Below are positions 23,898-31,473 of a DNA stretch of 32,486 nucleotides, piece after piece. Location of the stretch: positions 1 to 32,486 of the forward strand of contig JALFWB010000009.1 in NCBI GenBank assembly GCA_022787425.1. The letters run 5' to 3'. The DNA comes from Akkermansia sp. GTDB lineage: Bacteria > Verrucomicrobiota > Verrucomicrobiia > Verrucomicrobiales > Akkermansiaceae. The notes under the pieces are model-generated. The model was given only the letters and a program-made list of their open reading frames with translations. It was not told the origin of the DNA and made no database searches. The translations under genes were made by a program, and so were the position numbers. Each line of letters begins with the position of its first letter. Positions within the stretch are counted from its first letter, which is position 1.

Positions 23898-25213
23898 CTC
23901 CTCATTCGGTGCAAAAAATTCAGATAGATAGCCACCCCGGCTCCGCAAAGCCCACAGACCAAATACACAGGCAACTGAAAGAAAATCCCATGCGGTCGCC
24001 CGTCCATCACCCCGGCAAGCTCCCCCCCCTGTGTACAACTGAGCCACAATGCCGCTACAGCCAGACCAACCGCACCGCCCAACCAAGCCACTCGCCCCTG
24101 CCCCGGCGGCGCAGATGCAGCATCCCCCGGCTTCTCATCTCTCCCCACCGGCACAAGGAACTCCAACAGAATAAACAGGCCGATGAACGCGCCCCAACTC
24201 CCCACCAACATTGCCGCATCCGTTGCAGACGGCATGTAATCCACCCCCCACAGGATCTCCGACCGCGATACAATAATCTGCACCCGCTCCAGCCACATCC
24301 CGAATAACAGACCGAGACAAATCATCACCTGACATCCACGCCGCCTCTGCACCGCCGGCAACAACAAGGCAAGCGGAGCCGCCACATTCAGTGCCAGCAT
24401 CACCGCATACTCCCCTCCGAACAACTCGGGATGCTCCGCTAATTCCAGAGCATAAAACACTCCCATTCCCGTTGCGACCCCGGCCGTCAGGCGCATCAAA
24501 GGCACCGATACGGGCCCGCGGGCCGCCGCAACAATCAGCTGCACCATGGCAAGACCGGACAAAATCGCCCCGCATACAAAATACGGCGGCAGAAAGGGCG
24601 CATGCCAGCGCAGCAACACCGCAAAATCGCAACCGACAACGGAATGCACCGTCACCACCAGCGGTGTCAGCACCCCGGCCATCAGCAGGCAGGCCCGTGC
24701 CCGAGAAGCTCGCTGTTCCGGGCTCATCCCTGCCCCATCCCGCGCCCCCATCGCCACATAGAGCACGGAGAGCAGCAAATAGGCCCCAATCGCCGCAGGG
24801 TCCCACACAAGCGGGCTGGCCGCATTCGGCCACACGCCTCCTGCAACGGGAGCCGGGCTCAGCATCCACTCCATCCACACGCGCCCCACATGCACTGCCG
24901 GAAACACCGCCGCCACCGCCACGGCGCACAGCGTCATCAGCTCCGCCTGCCGTGCAATGCCTCGGCTCCAGTCTTGGCGCGTCAGCAACAACACGGCGGA
25001 AATCAGCGTTCCTGCGTGCCCCAAGCCAATCCAGAACACAAATTGCACCACATCCCAGCCCCAAGGCACCGAATTACTCACCCCCAGCACCCCCGGTCCC
25101 TGCAACGCAATACGCAGCCCCCCACCACCGAGCCCCAACAGGCCCACTGACAGGCACAGCACCATCAGCACGCAACGCCGGACGGAGGTCATTTTCTGCT
25201 CGGGAACGCTCAC
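23894..25213 (-). CDS. actC: ActC-like (NrfD-type) quinol-binding membrane subunit
   Basis: A 439-residue inner-membrane protein with about ten TM helices. The segment VPWGWDVVQFVFWIGLGHAG, followed by TLISAVLLLTRQDW and then AVFPAVHVGRVWMEWM, closely follows ActC of alternative complex III; later WHAPFLPPYFVCGAILSGLA and SRSEILWGVDYMPSATD match too. ActC takes part in quinol oxidation for the electron-transfer chain. The GTG at 25213 is 7 bases past the -10 and would give a leaderless message; the ATG at 25192 (MTSVRRCVLMV) is the alternative. It heads a three-gene set joined by ATGA overlaps. Neither ActA (pentahaem) nor ActB (Fe-S/Mo-like) is encoded nearby. Confidence 0.87.
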   Translation of the reverse strand: MSVPEQKMTSVRRCVLMVLCLSVGLLGLGGGGLRIALQGPGVLGVSNSVPWGWDVVQFVFWIGLGHAGTLISAVLLLTRQDWSRGIARQAELMTLCAVAVAAVFPAVHVGRVWMEWMLSPAPVAGGVWPNAASPLVWDPAAIGAYLLLSVLYVAMGARDGAGMSPEQRASRARACLLMAGVLTPLVVTVHSVVGCDFAVLLRWHAPFLPPYFVCGAILSGLAMVQLIVAAARGPVSVPLMRLTAGVATGMGVFYALELAEHPELFGGEYAVMLALNVAAPLALLLPAVQRRRGCQVMICLGLLFGMWLERVQIIVSRSEILWGVDYMPSATDAAMLVGSWGAFIGLFILLEFLVPVGRDEKPGDAASAPPGQGRVAWLGGAVGLAVAALWLSCTQGGELAGVMDGRPHGIFFQLPVYLVCGLCGAGVAIYLNFLHRMRR

Positions 25214-25219
25214 GGGGGC

Positions 25220-25249
25220 ATTTTACCACGCACTCCCCCCCTGCGGCAA
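25220..25249 (-). promoter_or_regulatory. Promoter of the actC-actE operon
   Basis: On the minus strand TTGCCG (25249-25244), 18 bp and TAAAAT (25225-25220), extended -10 TGG. It is divergent from the promoter at 25303. Confidence 0.6.
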
Positions 25250-25302
25250 GCCCCTTTTGCGCCCTGCAGGGAGTAAAAAATGCCGCAAGGCGAATTCCGT
25301 CA

Positions 25303-25331
25303 TTGCAAAGGCACCCCACTTATGGTACAAT
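25303..25331 (+). promoter_or_regulatory. Promoter of the 1006-aa protein gene
   Basis: TTGCAA (25303-25308), 17 bp and TACAAT (25326-25331), extended -10 TGG. The predicted leader is about 22 bases. Confidence 0.7.
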
Positions 25332-25359
25332 GCCCGGCGAGTTAATACACATTCCACTT

Positions 25360-28300
25360 ATGGCAACACTGAAACCTACGGGGGCCCCAACCGGTCCCAA
25401 GCGAACTCTTATCAACTCGGGCGTTGTACCCAAGAATAAACCCAAGCTCTTGGGGGCCGGCGGTACCGCCATCACCAAGGCAGCCCCTGCCCGTCTGAAC
25501 AATGCCAAGGGCGAACCGCGCCCGGAGGACATCGCAGCCGACAAAGCCAAGGCCGAGGCCCGCGCTGCGGAGGAGGCTGCCCGCAAGGCTGCGGAGGAAG
25601 CCGCTGCCAAAGCCGCCGAGGAGGAAGCCGCCCGGCAGGCAGAAGAAGCGCGCCTGGCTCAGGAGCAGTATGAGCGCGAGATGGAGGAGTATAACCGCCA
25701 AATGGCCGAATATGAACGCCAACTGGCGGAACAGAAGGCCGCCGAAGAAGCAGCCCGCAAGGCCGCCGAGGAGGAGGCTGCTCGGCTGGCTGCGGAGGAA
25801 GCCGCTCGTAAGGCGGCGGAAGAAGAGGCCGCACGTATAGCCGCTGAGGAAGCTGCCCGAAAGGCAGCTGAAGAGGAGGCCTCGCGCAAAGCTGCCGAGG
25901 AGGAGGCTGCTCGTAAGGCGGCGGAAGAGGCTCGCAAGGCCGCTGAGGAAGAAGCTGCTCGAAAAGCCGCCGAGGAGGAGGCTGCTCGCCAGGCGGCCCG
26001 GACTCCCGGGATGCAGATGCCGATGGGCATGCCCGCTATGCCGAATATGGCCAACCTGCCGCCGGACCAAGCCAATGCCATGATGCAGATGCAGCAGATG
26101 ATGGCTCAGCAAATGATGGCTCAGCAGATGATGTTCCAGCAAATGATGGCTCAGCAGATGGCACAGAACGGCGGTCAGATGCCGTCCGGCATGCCCATGG
26201 GGATGCCCGGGCAGGCTGCAGCTCCGCAAGCGGCCCCTCAGCAGACTCAGCCTAAGCCTCACAAAGCTCCCGCTGCTGCTGTGCCGCCCACTCGCGCTGC
26301 CACCAAACCGCCGCTGGCTAAGCCTTCCGCCGGTAAGCCCGCATTGGGTGCTTCCGTTTTCGGTAAAAAACAGGCGGAGGAGAATGAGAGCAAAGATCAT
26401 CCCACTCCGGGGGCTAAGCCCGGTCTTGCCAAGCCTGCTGCCGGTAAACCTACACTGGGTGCTTCCGTCTTCGGTAAGAAATCCGCTGCCCCCGTCGGCA
26501 CGCAGCAGGAGCCCGCAGCTCCCGCAAAACCCGCTCCCGTTCCGGGTAAACAGGGGGCTGCCGCACTCAGTGCCGGTAAGCCGGCTCCCTCGGCGGGCAA
26601 GCACGCACTGGGCGCTACCAAGCCTACTCTCGGGGCAAACAAGCCCACCCTCGGTGCGCCAAAGCAAACAGCCCCGACAACTGAGGGCGCAGCAGATGCC
26701 CCTGCCCCGGCTCCAACACTCGGCAAACCCTCGCTCGGCAAGCCGGCTCTCGGTAAGGCTCCCGCTGCCAAACCGTCCCTCGGCAAAGCACCGGCGGCTA
26801 AGCCCGGTCTCGGCAAGGCCCCTGCCGCCAAGAAGGCAACACCGCCCGTCCCGGCTCCCGAGGCTGAGGGACAAGATTATGAGTCCGACCCGGAATCCCG
26901 GGAGGAAATCCCGGAGGGTGAGGTCGCACCGGAGACCGTGAAGATGAGCGAGGAGGAATACGCCATGCTCACCCAGCAGGCCGTTCCTTTCTATAAGAAA
27001 AAGAGCACTCTCATTGCGGTAGGCATCTTCGTTGCCTTCGTCATTGTGGTCTTCTCCTATGTGGCCAGTGTCAATGCGGAGACCCGGGCTAAGGCAAAGG
27101 CAGCCAAAGAGATCAGCGATGTCATCAATAAAGCCATCCCCATCATGAAGGCAAACACCAAGGATGTGGGTGGTACCACCACCAACCGAGACGCCGCTCT
27201 CGCTAGCCTCAAGCTCTCCCCGGCAGAGATGAAGATCCTGCGCGGCATTATGCTGCATCCGGACAAGAAGGACGAGAAGGGTCAGATCATCCTCGGCAGT
27301 GCCTATGTGGGTGTGGCTCAGAATGCCTGCTACCTCATGTGCTGCTTGGCGGATCGTGACCCGAAGGTGGCGGATGATCTCTTCAAGCTGCTCAATGACA
27401 ACGCGGGTAAGATGAATAAGGAGCTCTTCCGCTTCACCGTTGTCCAGCTCTCCACGTTCAGCAACGTCGCCGACTTCGAGAAGCGCATGCTTGCCATGGC
27501 CAAGAAGATCCGCAAGCAGCCCAAGTCCCCGGAGGCTACCGAGGCTTTGGCTGATACGTGGGAAATTCTCGGTGCCCGTGTGAACGAGGAGGCCGTGGAG
27601 GAGATGTTCGCCTTGCTGCAGGATTCCGAGACGGAGCCGAAGGTCATGTCCAAGCTCTATGTGGGCTTCCGCAACTACATGATCCTGCCCACCGGCGATG
27701 CCGCCAAGAAGAAGTCTGTCGCTGAGCGACTCTTCGATGTCACGCCGGAGAAACTCCGCAACAACATGTCCCAAGCCATGGCCAAGGGCTGCTCGGAGAA
27801 GGCTCTCGCGTTCTACAAGGGTAAACTGGGGAACAACCCCGCCGAGTGGAACAAGAACAAGGACGCCCTCAAGTTCTTGGCCGAGTGGGGTGATGACTCC
27901 GTCCTCGATTTCATCGATGAGATGCAGCGGAAAGCAGGCAGCGATGAGAAGGCTCAGCAGAGCATCCGCAACCTTCTCGGTACCCTCCTCTGCCAGCGCC
28001 GCGAGCGTGAGAACGCTTCCGCTGATAAGCTCATCAAGGTGTACCTGGGCGACCCGCACGCCGATACATCCCAACTCCAGGAGCTCATTCGCAAGACGGA
28101 TCTGGATGCCGATCCGAGACCCGATGAGAACAGCCAGGAATACAAGGATGCCAAGGCACAGCGCGATAAGCTGGAGCCCCTCCGCGATAAGAAGATTGCA
28201 CTCATTAAGATGATGGGCGGCCAGCTCAACTTCGCATGGGTCAATCATGTGCTGGACAGCTACCTCAATGACCCGGATAAGGAGGTAGCCCTCTCGGCCA

Positions 28301-28380
28301 AGGAGGCTAAGAACAAACTCAAGAAGAATCAGGAGGAGTACGACATGCAGCAGGCTAAGCACGCCGCGCGTCAAAAGTAA
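25360..28380 (+). CDS. Large bitopic membrane protein with TolA-like cytoplasmic tail and exported helical domain
   Basis: A 1006-residue protein starting MATLKPTGAPTGPKRTLI. Domains in order: a short basic, Pro/Gly-rich head (1-60); a long Ala/Glu/Lys/Arg coiled coil of the AARKAAEEEA type (about 63-213); a Met/Gln-rich stretch with MMAQQ repeats (about 218-285); repeats of KPxLGK and APAAKP type with two near-copies of KPxLGASVFGKK (about 309-492); an acidic linker; and one TM helix (about 550-568, preceded by KKK). After the helix, the roughly 435-residue C-terminal domain is purely helical with HEAT/TPR-like periodicity. The basic flank puts the N-terminus in the cytoplasm and the C-domain outside. 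The start at ATG 25360 follows the promoter; the frame is open far upstream only inside actC. Function unknown; I infer an envelope-spanning or scaffold role. Confidence 0.75.
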   Translation: MATLKPTGAPTGPKRTLINSGVVPKNKPKLLGAGGTAITKAAPARLNNAKGEPRPEDIAADKAKAEARAAEEAARKAAEEAAAKAAEEEAARQAEEARLAQEQYEREMEEYNRQMAEYERQLAEQKAAEEAARKAAEEEAARLAAEEAARKAAEEEAARIAAEEAARKAAEEEASRKAAEEEAARKAAEEARKAAEEEAARKAAEEEAARQAARTPGMQMPMGMPAMPNMANLPPDQANAMMQMQQMMAQQMMAQQMMFQQMMAQQMAQNGGQMPSGMPMGMPGQAAAPQAAPQQTQPKPHKAPAAAVPPTRAATKPPLAKPSAGKPALGASVFGKKQAEENESKDHPTPGAKPGLAKPAAGKPTLGASVFGKKSAAPVGTQQEPAAPAKPAPVPGKQGAAALSAGKPAPSAGKHALGATKPTLGANKPTLGAPKQTAPTTEGAADAPAPAPTLGKPSLGKPALGKAPAAKPSLGKAPAAKPGLGKAPAAKKATPPVPAPEAEGQDYESDPESREEIPEGEVAPETVKMSEEEYAMLTQQAVPFYKKKSTLIAVGIFVAFVIVVFSYVASVNAETRAKAKAAKEISDVINKAIPIMKANTKDVGGTTTNRDAALASLKLSPAEMKILRGIMLHPDKKDEKGQIILGSAYVGVAQNACYLMCCLADRDPKVADDLFKLLNDNAGKMNKELFRFTVVQLSTFSNVADFEKRMLAMAKKIRKQPKSPEATEALADTWEILGARVNEEAVEEMFALLQDSETEPKVMSKLYVGFRNYMILPTGDAAKKKSVAERLFDVTPEKLRNNMSQAMAKGCSEKALAFYKGKLGNNPAEWNKNKDALKFLAEWGDDSVLDFIDEMQRKAGSDEKAQQSIRNLLGTLLCQRRERENASADKLIKVYLGDPHADTSQLQELIRKTDLDADPRPDENSQEYKDAKAQRDKLEPLRDKKIALIKMMGGQLNFAWVNHVLDSYLNDPDKEVALSAKEAKNKLKKNQEEYDMQQAKHAARQK
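25546..25998 (+). repeat. Degenerate repeats encoding an Ala/Glu/Lys coiled coil
   Basis: Codon-phase repeats of the unit GCC-GAG-GAG-type (E-E-A-A-R-K-A-A) within the 1006-aa protein gene. They vary at third positions, which argues for selection at protein level rather than recent DNA duplication. Confidence 0.7.
26284..26835 (+). repeat. KPxLGK / APAAKP repeat array inside the 1006-aa gene
   Basis: Short in-frame repeats of 15-40 bases encode KPALGASVFGKK-like and KPSLGKAPAA-like units. Copy number could vary among strains by slippage. Confidence 0.65.
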
Positions 28381-28402
28381 TCCCCGCTTCCGATAATCCC
28401 TC

Positions 28403-28438
28403 CCCCACCGTTCCTTCTCGGTTCGGTGGGGCTTTTCT
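28403..28438 (+). terminator. Terminator after the 1006-aa protein gene
   Basis: CCCCACCG (28403-28410) pairs with CGGTGGGG (28424-28431), followed by CTTTTCTTTT. Confidence 0.85.
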
Positions 28439-28493
28439 TTTCCCTCCCCCATGCCCATGGATGCATTTTTTTGCAAAAAACGTAAAATTATGC

Positions 28494-28521
28494 TTGCAAT
28501 CCGCAGAAAAATCTGTATAAT
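28494..28521 (+). promoter_or_regulatory. Promoter of the tRNA-Pro gene
   Basis: TTGCAA (28494-28499), 16 bp and a consensus TATAAT (28516-28521), with TG directly before the -10. Confidence 0.75.
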
Positions 28522-28540
28522 GCCCCTGTCTTCATGACAT

Positions 28541-28614
<74 letters not shown>

Positions 28615-28640
28615 TTTTTCCCCACTCATCGGCGGGCTCT

Positions 28641-28652
28641 CCCCGCTCGGGG
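28641..28652 (+). other. Short perfect hairpin after tRNA-Pro
   Basis: CCCCGCTCGGGG forms a 5-bp stem with a 2-base loop, 26 bases past the tRNA. It is followed only loosely by T-rich DNA, so its role is unclear. Confidence 0.3.
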
Positions 28653-28706
28653 TTCCCGGGATGTTTTGATTTGGCTTTTTGCGGTGTTTGCTTCCCGCCC
28701 CGGCCT

Positions 28707-28734
28707 TTGCATGGAACTTCCCAAGGGGTAGAAA
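28707..28734 (+). promoter_or_regulatory. Candidate promoter of the YebC-family gene
   Basis: TTGCAT (28707-28712), 16 bp and TAGAAA (28729-28734). The match is modest; read-through from the tRNA promoter is an alternative. Confidence 0.35.
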
Positions 28735-28760
28735 TCCTTTCCAATCCACATTCACTACGT

Positions 28761-29513
28761 ATGTCCGGTCATAATAAATGGTCCAAGATTAAGTTCACGA
28801 AGGCAGCTGCCGACGCGAAGAAGGGCAAAGTCTTTGCTCGTTTCTCTCATGAGATTACCCTCGCTGCCAAGAGCGGCGGCGGCGATGTCGACACCAACCC
28901 GCGCCTGCGCGCTGCCATTGAGGGTGCCAAGGCCGCTTCCATGCCCAAGGACAACATCGACCGCGCTATCAAGAAGGGCACCGGTGAGTTGCAGGGTGCC
29001 ACCATCCAAGAGGTCACCTACGAGGGCTACGGCCCCGCCGGTACCGCTATCATCGTTGAGGTGGCCACGGACAACACCAACCGCTGCTCATCGGAAATCC
29101 GCACCATCTTCTCCCGCAACGGCGGCAACATGGGCACCCCGGGTTCCGTTTCCTACCAATTCGACCGCAAGGGCGAGGTTCGCATCGTTGATGAGTCCTT
29201 GGATGAGGACGCCGCGATGGAGCTGGCCATGGACTGCGGGGCCGATGAGTTCGAGCAGGGTGAAAACGACAACGAGTGGGTCTTCACCTGCGGCCCCACG
29301 GATCTGCAGGAGATCTCTTCTGCCCTCTCTGCCGCAGGTAAGAATGTCACGGGCATGAAGCTCATCTCCGTGCCGCAGAACCCCACGCTCATCTCGGATG
29401 TGGAGACAGCTCACAAGGTCATGAAGATTTACGAGCTGCTCGATGACTATGATGACACCATGAATGTGTTCACCAACTTCGAGATAGACGAGTCCATCAT
29501 GGATCAACTGTGA
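28761..29513 (+). CDS. yebC: YebC/PmpR-family protein (transcriptional regulator or translation factor)
   Basis: A 250-residue protein of normal family length. The N-terminus MSGHNKWSKIKFTKAAADAK with KGKVFARFSHEI is the family signature (typically M(A/S)GHSKWxxIKxxKxxxDAKRGK). Later family segments are seen: NPRLRAAIEGAKAASMPKDN, YEGYGPAGTAIIVEVATDN and NGGNMGTPGSVSY. The family was named as a DNA-binding regulator, and related proteins have since been linked to translation of difficult (proline-rich) stretches; the role here is not resolved by sequence. ATG 28761 is chosen because MSGHNKW is the conserved start. It sits 147 bases after tRNA-Pro and upstream of rho. The Pro-rich 1006-aa gene nearby is worth noting but may be coincidence. 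Confidence 0.92.
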   Translation: MSGHNKWSKIKFTKAAADAKKGKVFARFSHEITLAAKSGGGDVDTNPRLRAAIEGAKAASMPKDNIDRAIKKGTGELQGATIQEVTYEGYGPAGTAIIVEVATDNTNRCSSEIRTIFSRNGGNMGTPGSVSYQFDRKGEVRIVDESLDEDAAMELAMDCGADEFEQGENDNEWVFTCGPTDLQEISSALSAAGKNVTGMKLISVPQNPTLISDVETAHKVMKIYELLDDYDDTMNVFTNFEIDESIMDQL

Positions 29514-29550
29514 TCCGCCCCTTTTCTTAATCATCACGTCACCTACAGTC

Positions 29551-29585
29551 GGCGGGTGCACCACCCGCCGATATGTGCAAGCACA
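29551..29585 (+). promoter_or_regulatory. Tandem hairpins just upstream of rho
   Basis: A 7-bp stem GGCGGGT/ACCCGCC (29551-29557 with 29563-29569) is followed by TGTGC-AA-GCACA (29574-29585), ending 7 bases before the rho ATG at 29593. Neither has a U tract. They could act in rho leader control or yebC 3'-end formation. Confidence 0.4.
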
Positions 29586-29592
29586 CAGCATC

Positions 29593-30915
29593 ATGGGTCA
29601 ACCGGAGGAATTAGGCAACACGCCCAAGCGCAGATTCTTTAAGCGCCACACGCCGCGTCCGCAGGGCGACAACGGCGGCAATGGGGATTCCCCGGATCGC
29701 CGTCCCGCCAACAACGCCGGCGGCAAAGGCCGCTTCCGCAAGCCTTTCCACAAAGGCGCGCGCAAGAACACCTCCGGTGGTGGCGGTGCTTATGTGCCCG
29801 TGGGTGAGCCGCGTGAGCTCACCGGCTTGCTGGAGATTACGCCCAAAGGCTTCGGCTTTGTGCGTGAGCAGCAATGCAACTGGGCCCAGAATGTCGATTC
29901 CGTCTATGTGCCGGCGGACTTGATTACCAGACTGCACCTGCGCCCCTTCGTCCAAATCACCGGCATGGCGCAGAAGTATGAGCGGGGGCACCAGATGATT
30001 TCCATCACCTCCGTCAACGGCCAGAGCCCGGAGGAGGCCGCAGCCAACCCGCATTTCGCAGACCTCAAGGCCTACAACCCCACCCATCGTCTTGTCTTTG
30101 AGACCACCCCGGACCGCACAACCACACGCACGCTCGACCTCGTTGCCCCCGTGGGTCGCGGGCAGCGCGGGCTCATCGTTGCCCCGCCCCGCACCGGCAA
30201 GACCACTTTCCTGATGCACATTGCGGAGGGTGCCCTCAAGAATTACGAGGAGGATCTCCACCTCATGATTCTCTTGGTCGATGAACGTCCGGAAGAGGTC
30301 ACGGAGTTCAAACGCGCCCTTCCGGGGGCGGAGATCTTTGCCTCCAGCAATGACAGCAACGTGCAGGAGCACTGCCGCATCGCAGAGATGTGTGTCGAGC
30401 GTGCCAAACGCCTTGTTGAGGCAGGGCGCCACGTGCTCATCCTCATGGACTCCATCACCCGCTTGGCCCGCGCTCATAACAACAACACGCGCGGCAACGG
30501 TCGCACCATGAGCGGCGGTATTGATTCTCGTGCTCTCGAAACCCCGCGTGCGCTCTTTGCCGCCGCCCGCGATACCCGCACCGCAGGCTCACTCACCATC
30601 CTGGCTACGGCTTTGGTAGAGACCAACAGCCGCATGGATGACCTCATCTTCCAAGAGTTCAAAGGCACCGGCAACATGGAGCTCGTCCTCAACCGCCGCA
30701 TCGCGGAGATGTACATCTACCCCGCTGTCGACATCCTCAAAAGCGGCACCCGCCGCGAGGAGCTCCTTCTTCACCCCTTCCAGCTCGAAAAAATCCACCT
30801 CATCCGCCGCGCCCTCGCAGGCCACAAACCTGCGGAGGCCATGGAGCGCCTGCTCTTCTTCCTGCGCAAATGCCCGAAGAATGCCCAGCTCCTCATGGAC
30901 CTCAAAACCCGCTGA
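29593..30915 (+). CDS. rho: Transcription termination factor Rho
   Basis: A 440-residue hexameric RNA helicase that ends transcription. After a basic Gly/Arg-rich tail (about 1-70) comes the RNA-binding cold-shock-like domain, with TGLLEITPKGFGFVREQ (77-93) as the primary-site signature. The ATPase core has Walker A APPRTGKTT (197-205), LVDERPEEVTEF, Walker B-region ILMDSITRLARAHN, the Q/R-loop region TMSGGIDSRAL and FKGTGNMELVLNRR. Start: ATG 29593; the GTG at 29575 is in frame but lies within the second hairpin. Length is close to the usual 420-440. Differences from E. coli in the NNNTRGNGRTMSG loop may be lineage-specific. Confidence 0.95.
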   Translation: MGQPEELGNTPKRRFFKRHTPRPQGDNGGNGDSPDRRPANNAGGKGRFRKPFHKGARKNTSGGGGAYVPVGEPRELTGLLEITPKGFGFVREQQCNWAQNVDSVYVPADLITRLHLRPFVQITGMAQKYERGHQMISITSVNGQSPEEAAANPHFADLKAYNPTHRLVFETTPDRTTTRTLDLVAPVGRGQRGLIVAPPRTGKTTFLMHIAEGALKNYEEDLHLMILLVDERPEEVTEFKRALPGAEIFASSNDSNVQEHCRIAEMCVERAKRLVEAGRHVLILMDSITRLARAHNNNTRGNGRTMSGGIDSRALETPRALFAAARDTRTAGSLTILATALVETNSRMDDLIFQEFKGTGNMELVLNRRIAEMYIYPAVDILKSGTRREELLLHPFQLEKIHLIRRALAGHKPAEAMERLLFFLRKCPKNAQLLMDLKTR

Positions 30916-31097
30916 GCGGCCCGGAGTGGGGTAGTACGGGTCTCCGGATGTCTTAAGTCATCGCCATTCTGCCGAAACACAAGCCCTTGACTGAGGTCGG
31001 CTTTTATGGCGAATGTTCGTATGCGAAGAGGGAGTACTCCGAATCTAAAAGACCCGAACCGGCGCGCTTTCGATAGCCGAATTGCCCCCGAAAATCC
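30916..31097. other. Non-coding stretch after rho with a composite inverted repeat
   Basis: No coding region is supported here. The main structure is an interrupted inverted repeat at 30961-31012: TCGCCAT (30961-30967) with ATGGCGA (31006-31012) and, inside, GCCGA (30971-30975) with TCGGC (30997-31001). CCGGAG (30921-30926) and CTCCGG (30942-30947) form a weaker hairpin just after rho, without a U tract. Confidence 0.45.
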
Positions 31098-31286
31098 TCA
31101 AAGGCTGTCCGGATCGACTACTGCAACTATGCCCTTCCCTTTCCAGTAGATATCATCCATGGAGAATATACTCTTCCAGAAAGAGAACTGCTTCTGCCCA
31201 TATTCGAAACACATGATGCAGTTACCCCCTAATTGTATTGCCCTGCGCGCCATAGCCTTCTTCAGGCTTTCTAAGGAAACGCTGAT
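31098..31286 (-). pseudogene. C-terminal remnant of a gene cut near the ISL3 region
   Basis: On the minus strand the frame bounded by TAA (31287-31289) and TGA (31100-31098) reads SLESLKKAMARRAIQLGGN, then CIMCFEYGQKQF, and ends IVAVVDPDSL. The pattern LKxxAxxxGGNxIxxFxY then GxGxVAVV resembles the C-terminal half of small YbjQ/heavy-metal-binding-like proteins, but this is only a resemblance. No suitable start precedes it (the only ATG, at 31253, is internal), so the 5' part is missing, probably lost to an IS insertion or deletion around 31274-31290. Confidence 0.5.
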
Positions 31287-31313
31287 TTAGTCCTCTGAGT
31301 TCCTGTAATAGAC

Positions 31314-31342
31314 TTGAAAATGGGGGTAGGAAATGCTATAAT
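31314..31342 (+). promoter_or_regulatory. Strong orphan promoter facing right
   Basis: TTGAAA (31314-31319), 17 bp and a consensus TATAAT (31337-31342), extended -10 TGC. The next real gene is the ISL3 transposase, which has its own promoter, so this may belong to a displaced host gene or drive the element. Confidence 0.6.
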
Positions 31343-31363
31343 ACGCGCGTATTGAGTGTAATT

Positions 31364-31462
31364 ATGGGCGCTCCGTCAGTTTTTATGACCACCCCACGGG
31401 AGCAAGAGATGCGCGACGGTAAAGAGATACAGGCTTCCCATCCTCGACCACTTCTGCTATAA
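31364..31462 (+). CDS. Possible short leader or truncated ORF
   Basis: A 32-residue frame (MGAPSVFMTTPREQEMRDGK and on to PRPLLL) begins about 15 bases after the expected start of the orphan promoter. Its TAA stop (31460-31462) lies inside the -10 of the transposase promoter. It has no Shine-Dalgarno. It might be the first codons of a displaced gene, but chance is quite possible. Confidence 0.2.
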   Translation: MGAPSVFMTTPREQEMRDGKEIQASHPRPLLL

Positions 31463-31463
31463 T
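31435..31463 (+). promoter_or_regulatory. Promoter of the ISL3 transposase
   Basis: TTCCCA (31435-31440), 17 bp and a consensus TATAAT (31458-31463), extended -10 TGC. Ten bases separate it from ATG 31474. Confidence 0.6.
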
Positions 31464-31473
31464 TAGCGGTGAA

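Noticed and set aside
26090..26165. Short tandem DNA repeats that could suggest a CRISPR-like array
   Set aside because: Units are codon-phased (MMAQQ), there are no unique spacers, and they lie inside a coding sequence.
25342..28476. An uninterrupted minus-strand frame of over 1000 codons opposite the 1006-aa gene
   Set aside because: The sense frame has a promoter, terminator, TM helix and clear domains. The antisense frame is Leu/His-rich low complexity that mirrors the repeats, as expected from codon bias of GC-rich DNA.
28641..28652. CCCCGCTCGGGG as the tRNA-Pro terminator
   Set aside because: The T-rich run directly after the tRNA precedes it, and the hairpin is short with no U tract after it.
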